From assembly GCF_030867095.1 (NCBI RefSeq), contig NC_081824.1:237796719-237860718 (forward strand): a stretch of 64,000 bases of DNA. Reading direction: 5' to 3'. Positions 46,701-58,700 of the stretch are shown here, piece after piece; within the stretch, counting starts at the first letter, position 1, and every line of letters starts with the position of its first letter. Source of the DNA: Alligator mississippiensis. Lineage: Eukaryota > Chordata > Crocodylia > Alligatoridae. Both the position numbers and the translations under genes were made by a program. The notes beneath the pieces were generated by a model. It ran no database searches and had not been told where the DNA came from. It saw only the letters and a program-made list of their open reading frames with translations.

Positions 46701-49700
46701 AATACAGCTGTTTTTAGGCCAGATGCTTGTAGATCCTACCCGTCCTTTAAACTGTTCCCATGTTTAGCATTAATTGGCATATTTGTTGTGGACTGCTGCT
46801 TATTAAGCAGTCTGAGCAGAAAGGCCAAGAAAAAATAGCATGAAGATTAAAATATATTCTTTTCCCCTCCTGGGGATTCCTTAAAGTAGGGATGAGTAGT
46901 GTTTTGGGGGAGCTTCAGAACTGGTACTCATGCTGTATCTATAGATAGAGGAATCCGGTTTCAAAGGCTTCCACTATGGTGCTTTTCATCTTTTACTCAT
47001 TAAATTATAAAACGCACGATTATACCATTGTCAAGAACCACATGTAATTTAACATTTTTTTTCTTTTGTTTTGTTTATGATTTAGATTCAACCAAGACCA
47101 ACTCGAATATCGCTGATTATAACTTTATGGAGCTGTAAAATGATTCCTCTTCCTGGAGTGAGCATACAGGTTCTCAGTAGACATGTCCGACTCTGTCTTT
47201 TTGATGGTAATAGGGTGAGTTGCTTTGATTAAGAAAATAAAAATACTAATTTCCCCAAAAGAGAGGTATTGAAACACGATTGCCCAAATCTTATTTTGCC
47301 TCTAAGGAATGCTGCTTGGGTGCCCAAAAACTGCCTAAGGCACTAAACTAATCCTGTTCCAACCTCGCTGTAGTCTGGATATCATTATGATACCAAATTC
47401 CTCATATGTCTTTTAGCAGCCTCCATCTTAGACTAATGCTCTCTTTACAATTTCCTGCCTGACTAGATTTGGCCTAATGTGCATGCCTAGAAGCAATTCA
47501 ATGTGGCCACCTGACATCACTGGGAAACCCTAGCTGTTTGGGCTCCTGGCTGGCAGGGGGTGTCCTAGGTTCTGGTTCTATTTATGCATTTTCCATTATG
47601 CAGTTACTGGCTAAAATAGATAAAGAGCATTGGGAGTTGAGGCCAGAAGCTAGAGCTCTCATCTCCCAAGTGTGGTGGAGCCTTCTCCGGACCACAGGGA
47701 CACTCCCTCTTCAGGACACTTCTAGCCCCTTGATTCTCACTTTTGCTTGCCCAGTGACCCAGCAGCCCTAGGTTCCTTAGAGCTCTTCTGAGGAGGTGGA
47801 GTAGAAGTGACTTAAATATACTGGCCAAAATCCTGTTTTTACTTTATGGCTACCTGCTTTTTTAGAAAGTATAGTTTATGTAATGTAACTGGCTACCTAC
47901 TGTGGTCCTGTAGTCTGGCCCCCTTTTTCTTTCTTGCTTGGTTTTGCCTGTCATGTCTTGGTGTTGAGATGTTTTTCGTGAGGCTGTCTTTAAGGAACCT
48001 AAGCTTAGGCTGTAGGTACCTTGTCCCGCTATCCTGTCCCCAGCCCTGAATCTGACAGGGCTTCACGGGGTTTCACCCCCCTCTCTCTTTCTCCTGTACA
48101 CCCTTTTTGCCAGTGGGTGGATACTCAGCCCTGCCAGGTTTCAGTTTGACTTAGTCCTCCTTTTTGTCCAGGCTCTGGTCAGTCTGAGTTTTGGCTTCCC
48201 TCCCTGGTTTCTAGCCCCCCTCACCTTCCCCCCACAAGCCCTTAATGCAAGTCTGAAAAAAAAAACAAACCTAGAAAAGCAGGCCCACACCAGGCTCTCA
48301 AGACAGTCTATGGTCCTTGGGGTACTCAGCTTCTTTGGACCCCTCTGGTATTACCCGGACCAGTTCTTTGTCTGTTTGGGCAAACTTACCACCCCCTTTT
48401 GGGGCTTCTCCAGGGTGAACATAAAACCACCCTCCAATTTTTGTATCCCCTTCCCAGAGCCCTCCAAATTCCAAAAAAAAGTGACCAGGGAAAAGGAGAA
48501 AAAAAAAAAGAGGAGGTTCTAAGAACTTCCTGGGCACTTACTCCCTCATTCTGGGTTGATGGAAGTCCCTCCTTTCAGGCGTCAGTTTTCCTGGCTGGAG
48601 GGGCTTCTGCCCCTGCCCCCCTGCAAGGCTGTGTTTCCCTCCATCACCTCAGCAAGTTTCTCCACTGTAGCCTGGGGAAAGTTCATATCTCACTCATCCG
48701 TGGCTGCCTGCTCAGCGACCTGGCTTCCCACTCCCTGAGTGCAGGTCTGCTCAATCTCTTGCTCTTCTCCCGCTGCTGGGTCCTGAAGCTGGCTGTGCTT
48801 TGGAAGCATGAGCCCCTGACCGAGGGCCTGGCCTCATCCCTTATCTGGGTGCCTGCTCCCCCTCTCTAGTGCCAGCTTCTTACCCCGCTCCTGTCCAACT
48901 GGGGCCTCCCTCAACAGCTGGGGTCTTCTCTGCCCCGTCCTGTGATGGGCAAGTCCCTCCTTACAAGTAATTTTGTAGGCTAGAAGGCCTTAAAGGGACC
49001 CCACTGCCTTTCCTTCCTTGGGCTAAGGTCTCCTGTTACCCTTTGTGATCCCTGTAACTAGATGGGTATATGAAAGGGATTTTTAAATTTAAAGTGATCA
49101 CATTTTGGAGGCTGAGGCCTATCTTGATAAGTAATAATATTTCAAAAGTGTTCAAGTAGTGTTGGAAGTTAAGTTCCATTTTCAAAAGTTCCTCAAACAC
49201 TTAGGAGCCCAAGTTCCACTGAAAGTCAGATACTTTTGAAATTATCTGGTATCCCGCATTTCCAAATCTGCGCAACCCATTTTATAGGTCTGAATATACC
49301 CCAGAGAGAAATATCATGAGAAGCATGTATCATTTTTACAGGTGTTGTTTAGAATTAAACAGTGTAAACAACTTTTAAAAAATAATATTGGAAAAAAAGT
49401 GTGTCAGGCATAAATGGGTTCTTTTCTTAAAAATGGAGCTTTCTGGAAACTTGGGTTGGTGGTAGTAACAAACAATATAAATTCAGTGACATTCACCATA
49501 TTTTCTCACATACAACACACCTTTCCTCCCCCCCTCCCCCCCCATTACTGTGTTTTAAGCAGGGAAGCTGTTTTTTTTGCTGGAAGAGCAGAACAGGATA
49601 TACTTTGCATACCATGCAGCTGCAGAGATGACTGCCAAGATAGCAGAGTCCTGTGTTAACCCTCTCACAGTCACAGCTATTGGCTGAGCACTGTAGCTGA

Positions 49701-52700
49701 TGTCAGAAGCAGCTAATGAACTGTTGGCAGTATCTTGATGAGGCTTGTGATGTGAAAACAACAGTTTATTTACAGAACTTATATAAAGAACTACTTACAG
49801 TAATGAAATGCTACTGCCCTTCCGGGGGTCTTTTCCTCTTGGACAGGTCCTCTTGGAAACATAGTGTAGCATCCTAGGAGACAGTCTGGATGAGGTAGCT
49901 GGTATCAGGAACTTCCTTGTGCCATGCTTCCTGGATGCTCTGAGTTCCCAGGAGGGCTTACTCAGTGTCTCACAGTCTACCCTGACTCTGGAAAAATCTT
50001 TTTTTTCTACATTCTGCCTTTCATAAAGATTCATAGAAAATTAGGGTTGGAAGGGACCTCAGGAGGTCATCTAGGAAATCTTCAAGAGGAGACTGGACAG
50101 TCACCTCGCTGGGGCTACCTGATCCTCAGTTGTCTTTCCTGCCTAGTGCAGGGGGGCTAGACCCAATGATCTTGCAAAGTCCCTTCCAGCTGTTGCACAA
50201 ACTGCTAGTTTCGTGCCCCTGGAGGCTTGTCCAATCCACCCCCAGGAGAGAGTCACACACACAGGCTAGGTCCAATTTCAGATTTATTGTTTGCAAACAA
50301 ATCGACCCAGGAGCTGAGCCGCTCAAATCAGAGTCGACCCCAAACTGTGTCTGCAACTTCTTTTTATAGCCAATGTAAACAATAGATTTCAACGTGTCAT
50401 GCAATTATTGGCAGACTTAGCATTACGTCTTGCATCGTATGTCTAGCAGTTACATGTTCTATGACGGTTTACATACATGTCTCATTTATATCTTAAATCC
50501 CCTCCCAGGGGCAGTTCTTAAGCCCCCCGCGGTCATCCTTCGGTCAGGGTCTGATCTCTTCGCATCAGCATCTTTCCCTGTCCCTCTTCTCTTATCTCTC
50601 GTAAAGAGTTATTTATTGCATCTGTTCCTGGCTCTGTCTGCAGAAGTTTGGTGCTACTCGTAAATCTATCATTTGCATATATGCCTTAGCAAAAGCAATT
50701 GTGATAATATGCAGAAGCAATTATAAAAGCAGAATGTATAGATTATGCTATATTTTTACCACACAGCCCCTTACAATCTATGAATCTAGTCCAGTGGTTC
50801 TCAGCCCTTTTTCTACTGGGACCTGTGGAAGAAACAGGCTTCACTCTATTGTTTGTTCACGAAGTTGTCAGAGACCTTTATTTACAAGCAGCTGCTGGAG
50901 AGAGCACCGGACAGACGGAACTTCCACTTATCAGTCCCGCATGCCCCCCTCCCCCCCAACAGACAATTGAAGCAAGTCTTTTATATGTTTCAATTCAGGT
51001 CACATGACACAAGATTATAACAAGTCAAAGAAAAACTGGTTTGAACCAGAAAGTTGCAAGAGGGCATAGACTTGGTTTGACCTATTGACCTCATAGGTCT
51101 ACTCAGCTCAACAAGGGAAAAGGGTGGGAGAAAGAGCAGATTGCAAAATAGGTGGGGAAAAAGCAATCATTAGCAAATAGTGCACTAACTCAAGAAGTCA
51201 GCAGAAATTAAGGCCTGGGGTTTTCTTCTTCCACAGACCTATTTGCAAATATCCATGGCCTACCCTGACCCACACCCTCCTGGCCCTGCCCCCCCGGCCA
51301 TGCCGGAGGAGCCCTCAGCTGCCCCTGTCTCACCTGGGCGGGAGCATGTGGGGGGTAGTGAAGTGACTCCGGCACTAGCATGGGCTGGAGGGAGGAGGAG
51401 AGGCCTGGGGCACCCTCTCTGCCCTGGGCTAGGGCTGCTGCGCCACACCAGGAAGCCTGGTCATGGCCCCTTCCACCCCCCGAGCAGTGTCTCCTGGCTG
51501 TCCCACCCCTGTGAGCACAGGCACTGGCCCTGGCCTCTTCCCCTGCTGGAAGTGGCAGATGCCTTCCTGCTGCCCATCTGTCCTGCCACAGCTCACAACC
51601 CTTTGAAATATTCTGATAGCCCACTTTTGGGTCTTGACACATGGGTTGAGAAACACCGATTTAGTCCAACCCCCTGCTCAAAGCAGGACCATCCCCAACT
51701 AGATCATCCCAGTCAAGGCTTTGTCTACCTAGGTCTTAAAAACTTTCAAGGATGGAGAGTCCACAGCCTCTCTGGGTAACCTGTTCCAGTGTTTTACTAC
51801 CCTCCTACTGAGACTATTCTTCCTAATATCTAACCTAAACTTCCCTTGCTGAAACTCAACAACTTATTCTGTCATCTACCACCAATGAGAACAGTCTAGC
51901 TCCATCTTCTTTGTAACCATCCTTCAGGTAGTTGAAGGTTGGTTTTAAATCCCTTCTCAAGTCTTCTCTTCTCCAGACTGAATAAGCCCAGTTCTCACAG
52001 CCTCTCCTCATAAGCCATGTGCTCATAAGTCATGTGCCCCCAGCCCCGTCACCATTTTTGTTGCCCTCCACTGGACTCTCTCCAATTTGTCCACATCCTT
52101 TCTGTAGTGGGGAGCCCAAAACTGAACACAGTACTCCAGATGTGGCCTCACCAGTACTGATTAGAGGGGAATAATCATTTCCCTTGACCTGCTGGCAACA
52201 CTTCTACCAATGCAGCCCAGTATGCTGTTAGCCTTCTTGGCAACAACGGCACACTGTTGGCTCATATTCAGCTTACTGTCCACTGTAACCTCCAGGTCCT
52301 TTTCTGCAGAGCTGCTGCCCAACCAGTCAGCCGCCAGCATATATCGGTGCGTGGGATTGTTCTATCCTAAGTGCAGGACTTTGCACTTGTCTTTCTTGAA
52401 CCTCATGAAATTTCTTTTGGCCCAATCCTCCAATTAATCTAGGTCACTCTGAATCCTAGCCCTACCCTCCAGCCTATCTACTACTCCCCCAGCTTGGTGT
52501 CATCTGCAAACTTGCTGAGGATGAAGCCTATGCTGTCTTCCAGGTCAACGAAGATATTAAACAAAACTGGCCCCGGGACCGACCCCTGGGGCACTCCACT
52601 TGATACTGGCTGCCAACTAGACATCAAGCCATTGATTAATACCCTCTGAGCCTGATGCTGCAGCCAGTTTTCTATCCAACTGAGAGTCCATTCATCCAGC

Positions 52701-55700
52701 CCATACTTCCTTAGCTTGCCTGCAAGAATGTTGTGGGAGACTGTATCAATAGCCTTGCTAAAATCATGGTACGCTATATTGTCCAGTCGTCTCATCGTAG
52801 AAGGCAATCAGGTTGATTGGGCATGATTTGCCCTTGGTGAATCCATGCTGACTGTTCCGAATCCCCTTCTTCTCCTTCAAATGCTTAGAAATAGATTCCC
52901 TGAGGATCTGCTCCACGATTTTTCCAGGGACTGAGGTGAGGTCATTGGTCTATAGTTTTCCTGAATCCTGTTTCCCTTTTTTAAATATGGGCACTATGTT
53001 CGCCTTTTTCCAATCATTTGGGATCTCTCCCGATCACCATGAGTTTCCAAAGATGATGGCCAGCAGCTCTGCAATCTCATCAGCTAACTCCCTCAGCACC
53101 CTTGGATACATCCTGTCTGGCCCTATGGACTTGTATATGTCTAGCTTTTCTAAATAGTCCCTAACCTGTTCTTTTGCCACTGTTGGCAGCTCACCTTCTC
53201 CCCAAACTGTGCTGCCTGGTGCACCAGTCTGGGAGCTGACCTTGCCTGTGAAGATGGAGGTGAAAAAGTCATTGAGTACTTCAGCCTTCTCTGCATCATC
53301 TCACTAGGTTACCTCCCTCATTCAGTAAGGGACCCACACATTCCCTGATTTTCCTCTTGTTACTGACATACTTGTAGAAACCCTTCTTGTAACCCTTCAC
53401 ATCCCTTGCTAGCTGCAACTCCAATTACGCTTTGGCCTTCCTGACTTCATCCCTGCATGCTTGAGTAATACTCTTATACTCCTCCCTAGTTATTTTCCAG
53501 GTTTCCACTTCTTATAAGCTTCCTTTTTGTGATTTAGTTTGGTTTTCTGCCATACTTGCTTGTCTTCCTGCACATTGGGATTATTTGTTCCCATGCCCTC
53601 AGTAAGTCTTCTTTAAAGTACAGCCAGCTCTCCTGGACTCCTCTCCCTATCAGACTGGCTTCCTGGGGGATCCTGCTCATGAGTTCCCTGACTGAGTCAA
53701 AGTCTGCTTTTCTGAAGTCTGGGGCCCTTACTCTGCTGTTCTCCATCCTTCCTTTCCTCAGGATCCTGAACTCAATCAACCTGTGGTCGCTGCTGCCCCA
53801 GTTGCCATCTACTACTACATTCCCCACCAATTCTTCCCCATTTGTGAGCAGCAGGTCAATAAGAGCATGGCACCTAGTTGGCTGCTCCAGCACTTGCACC
53901 AGGAAGTTGTCCCCACCACTCTCCAAAACCTTCCTGGATTGCCTGCACACTGCTGTATTTCCCTCCTAGCAGATGTCAGGGTGACTCAAGTCCCCCATGA
54001 CAACCAGGGCCTGTAATCAGGAAACTTCCACTAGTTGTCTGAAGAAAGCCTCATCCACCACTTCCTCCTGGTCTGGTGGTCTATAGCAGACTCACCACAA
54101 CATTACCCTTGCTGCTTTCCCTTCTGATCTTAACCCAGAGACTTTTGACAGGCCTATCTCCAGTTTAATACTGGAGTTTTGAGCAATCATATGGCTCTTT
54201 ATGTAAAAGTGCAACTCTTCCTTCTCTCCCCTGCCTGTTCTTCCTGAATAGTTTATACACATCCATGACAGTGCCCCAGTCATGTGAGCTATCCCATCAA
54301 GTCTCTGTTATTCCAGTCGCATCATAGTGCCATTACTGTGTAAGGACCTCCAGTTCTTCCTGCTTGGTTCCCAGGCTCTGTGCATTCACGTACAGGCACC
54401 TGAGGTAACTAGTAGATTGTCCTGGTTTCTCAGAAAGAATGAGAACATCTCTCCTGCCCAGGTCCTTTCCCTTGACCGGAAGGACCAAAGAGAACACCAC
54501 CTGAGTCCCCATCCCTTTCACCCTTGCACACAGAGCCCTGTAGTCCCTTTTCATCTGCTCAGGGTCTCCCTTGGCAGTATGATTGGTGCCCACATGAGGT
54601 AGTAGTCAGGGGGCCAGATGAGTCTCTGTAATCTCTCTGTGACATCTTGGATTCAGGCTCTGTGCAAGCAGCAGACTTCCTCAGACAACAAGTCAGGCCA
54701 GCAGATGGATCCCTCTAACCTCCACAGAAGGGGGTCTCCAACCACCACCACCTATCGCTTCTTGGTGACAGTGGTCTCAGTCCTTTCCAACTTGAGGAGG
54801 CCTGGCCTGTTCCCCTCCTCTAATAGAGCATGCTCCTTGCCCTCTGTTGCTAGGGCTTCATATCTGTTCTCCAGACGAACTGTTGCAGGTGGAGATGAAG
54901 ATTTCTGCTTGCTGACAGAGGTCACAAGCTCCCAGCTTCCACCTTCCTGGGAGTCCATGTCCTCTGCCTTCTCTAGTGCTGTCTTTGGCAGATTTTCCTC
55001 GACAGTCCTGGAGGTCTCCTCCAACATCAAATCAATGAACTCCCCATGGCAGAGGATGCTTCAGAACCTCACCACCTCCTCTGTAGCTCTCTTACCTGTT
55101 CCCTGAGAGACACCACCAGGAGGCACTGCTCACACCACAGGCATTCCTCCACTTGACCATCACTGGAAATAACATGCAAGCCACAGTCCCCACAGCACCA
55201 AACCTGGACCTGGGTGGAAGCCTCAATGGTGAGCGGTCCTTCGTGGACAGAAACCTCACAGGTACAAGCAGAGGCAGCGACAGTGGCTCTGACGTTATGA
55301 CGTCCTCCAGCCATTTCCCTGGGACTCCTAATCTGCCTCTTTTCTCTTACAGCCCTTCTTCCGAGCATATTCCCTAGCAAACTCGTCTGGAAGCTGGCCT
55401 GTTTAGTGTTCCTTGGTCCCAAAGGTTTCCTTTTTCCTGGTTCCTCACACCAAGCTGAAAGGCTGTCCCCTCAAGGGGTGGGGGGGCAAACTTCTGCAAA
55501 CCAACCAGCAAATTGCTTTCCCTCTTTGTTGCCCCTGTTCACTGGCTCCCTGGTTGCTTGGGGAGTCTCCTTTTTATACCCTGCTGGGTCTGGACTGGGC
55601 CCACCTCCTTGGTAGGGCTTCTGTCAGGCCCAGGCTGCAATCACTCAGCTAGCAACACTTGGCTTTTTAGAGCACATGCACCAAACACCCACAGCCCACC

Positions 55701-58700
55701 AAACAAACACTCAGCAAGCCAAAGCCACAAGCAGCTCTGGATCATTTACCTTCCCTGTGCAGGATCTGGTACCTGGTGCCTGGCTTTTCTCCCCCTTCCT
55801 CCTCTTGCTCCCAGCAAACAGCCTGCAAGCTGCTTGCCCTGTTTGCTGCCCCTGTTTGTTGGCCTCCTCCTGAAGGTTCATGTTGGTTAGCCTCCTCCTA
55901 AAGGTTCATGCTTTATTTGGTGGTGTGTTATATGCAAGAAAATACAGTATTTAAAGAACTGGGGAAGCATACACCATTGTATCTATAACTGTAGCAGGAA
56001 TTTCCTAAATCCAGTTTAATATAAAACATAGTCCAGAATTTAAAAAAAAATTTAAGATCTGTTATAATCTGCCACCTCTGCAAGGTCTTTAGGCTTCAGA
56101 GGGCCTTTTTTCTCAGTACTCAGACTTTTAGAACGGTTCTTTCTGAAGCTGCTGCTAGATATGCCAGAGGATTGTAGAGAATGCTGTGCTTTGTGGGCTA
56201 TTCTTCCTTTGTGGTCCATGTAGGATATTCCAGCAGTAATCTTCAATCATGCTGTGAGGAAAGGGCAGCCATGCTGTGATCATAGTGCAGAATGTTGAGT
56301 TGACCTCACATAATGTGTTTGTAAGAGCTAAGTGATTTTCTAGTAAACTTTGTTTTTTAACATAATTTCCTATCTTGTTTTAGGTACTGAGTAACATTCA
56401 TACAGTTAGAGCTATGTGGCAACCTAAAAATCCAAAGTCATGGACTTTTTCCCCACGGGTAGGTATATAAATTGGAAACGGACGTTTGGGTATGTATGTG
56501 TATCTGCTTCATTTAATATAGCATGCTTAGAAGTTGTCAGCTAATAGGGTCATCTGGTGTTTAGTGTTTTAACATAAAGAAATGTGTGAAAATGGTAAAA
56601 CTTGGGTGAATTTGTAGAGGAGGTACCTAAGCATTTAGCTTTCAAAAGGAGAGTTCCTGAACTAAGAAGGGCTTTATCTTGCAAATGTTGGCTTTTGAGT
56701 ATATACCTGTAATAATCCCAGAGTGCCTGCAGTAATCCTAAGGGCTGCGTCCAGCTATGCAGGGGTGTGCACTTGCAGTGGCAAAAATAGTAGCAGCACA
56801 AATTTGTGCCACTACTTTTTGCTGCAGCGCACACCCTTGCCCATGCATTTTGGCGAGGGACAAATTGTCCCGCTTCGGGCAAACTGTCCTTGCCCATGTC
56901 TTCCCAGCTCCCAGCATGCTGGAGGAGCTGGGGCATATCTGCTAGAGTGGAGACACTCTGGATGGCAGCCAGAGCATCTCCCTGGATGTCTGAGCCTGTG
57001 TCTTCTGGTGCACGCTCTTGTATGCACTGAACTGCTTTTTTGGGGGCACTTTTTTTGCTCCCCAGACATCCTTGTAGCTTATTTTGGCCTTGCACTGCAA
57101 ACTTTCAGTGTACGGCACATTTTAACATTCCCTGCATGTGGTTTGTGATGCCACAAAGAGGTTTGCAGCACCACAAGCCACACGTGCTTGCATATCTGGA
57201 CATGGCCAAAGAGTTCATTTTGACGAAACACTATGGGTGTTTATAGAGGCGGGGGAGGGGGCTTTAATTGGCAAGCTATGCTAATTAAAAGCACCTGATT
57301 ATCACATGTATCAGCGTCCTTGCACTGAAAAAATGACAGCGGTGCGCTTTGAACTAAAGCTTGCTCGATGAGGTTTAGTTTAAAGTGCACACCACCATTT
57401 TTCAGCACGGGGACACTGATGCACATGATGCTGGAGGCTGTTGGAGCGCGTTAATTTGCACACTTTAGCAAACTCAATCGGATCTGCTCTGACACACTGG
57501 ATTTACAGCATGTCGGAACAGCCTCCCTGCAGGTGTGTATGTGCCCTGTTAAGGTCTCTTTGCAGGCCTGGACTGCAGACCAGTTTCTCCATTGGCTCAG
57601 TTAAATCATGATTGTGACCACACCCCTTGGTTAACAGATTTGACACAGGGAACTTTATGTTGAATTTGGGGAATTAGGGATGAGGCGATGACATGTGTAA
57701 CACACTACCCCATAGGTCACAAAACCTTTTCAGAGGTAGATAAACAATGTAATTCCTAGTAAAGTGGCAGGTAAGGAACTAGATCCTGAGAAAAAACAGT
57801 CATAGGTGAGTCACAAGTTCAGTAAATTACATGTAGTAAAGGCCTGCACTTTTATCATCTCAGATTTTAATTTATTAACTGAACAGGAATGGGTTATGTC
57901 AGTATGTAGAAGGGAAAGCATCAAGAAGCTCAGGTGAGAAAGCATTGGTCATACAGCAGGTGGCACTCTTAGATTTGATTCCATATTGAACTGGTGATAG
58001 TGTCCAGTGTTCATAATGGAAGGAAAAAAGTGCTTCTGGCTTTATTCTGTCATTGCAAATGTGAACTTTCTTTGGGGTTTCATTCTCCCTGACTTAGGCT
58101 TTGCTTCTCCCTTAGACCAGAGATCAGCAGCCTGTGGCCTGCAGACCAGATTTGGCCCACAAAGGGATTGGATCCGTCCCAGGAATATCTGATCTGGTCT
58201 TCATTTTTACTAGGGGCACACCGGTTCCCAGCCATTTGATCCACTCTGCATTTTGCTAATGCAATAACAGTTGCCTGAAGCACCTCCAGCCAGCTGCTAC
58301 AGCCCACAAGGAGAGCTGCTCTTCCTTGCTGTAGCATTTGCTCGCTGTTGCTGGAGTGGTCAGAGGGGAGTGGTGGCCCATGGCACTGACCAGGTTGCAA
58401 CCTACAGCTCATGTTTGTAGAAGGTTGCTGACCCCTGCCTTAGATTGTTGCATAGAGTCAATATACATTGCTAAAGGGCTGTCATGTTAACTCAGTGAGA
58501 GCTGTGTCTACAATGTGAAAGATGTTCTCTCATTTGTAAAAAATTAAGATTTTTATAATAGGATTTACATTTTCAAGATAGCTGCATTTTATGGAAAACT
58601 AGAGAATGAGGGCATATTTTTGTCTTTAAATGGATAAAAGGAAAGTGCTGAATAATGATATTGGGTCCAGGGTCTTATTTAGAAAGGCATACCCTGTTTA

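Larger units (their letters stand above)
50028..55870 (-). mobile_element. Near full-length CR1 LINE, antisense, split by insertions
   Basis: The 3' tail is at 50028-50074 and continues at about 51659 after intervening insertions. Moving rightwards (towards its 5' end): RT C-terminus near 52080 (WAPHYRK-type, frames broken), RT core at 52481-52807 ([36 protein letters not shown]), endonuclease C-terminal part at 53534-53950 ([33 protein letters not shown]), the ORF1/ORF2 junction at about 54333-54593 ([18 protein letters not shown]), and ORF1 at 54752-55422 with paired cysteines ([23 protein letters not shown]). A 5' UTR-like stretch runs to about 55870. Several frame breaks and stops separate these blocks, so it is inactive. 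It is the most complete CR1 in the window. Confidence 0.88.
49495..55948. mobile_element. Old terminal-inverted-repeat transposon split by later insertions
   Basis: A 27-bp end at 49495-49521 (ACCATATTTTCTCACATACA...) is inverted at 55922-55948 with five mismatches, all transitions. Four of them form two CA/TG pairs expected from decay of CpG. The two ends are 6.4 kb apart because CR1 and other elements inserted between them. The superfamily is not assigned, and no target duplication was confirmed. Confidence 0.6.

Noticed and set aside
49745-50027. Possible further LTR with TTTATTTA and TATA-like words
   Set aside because: No TG/CA ends with a duplication could be fixed, so it is left as part of the outer element.
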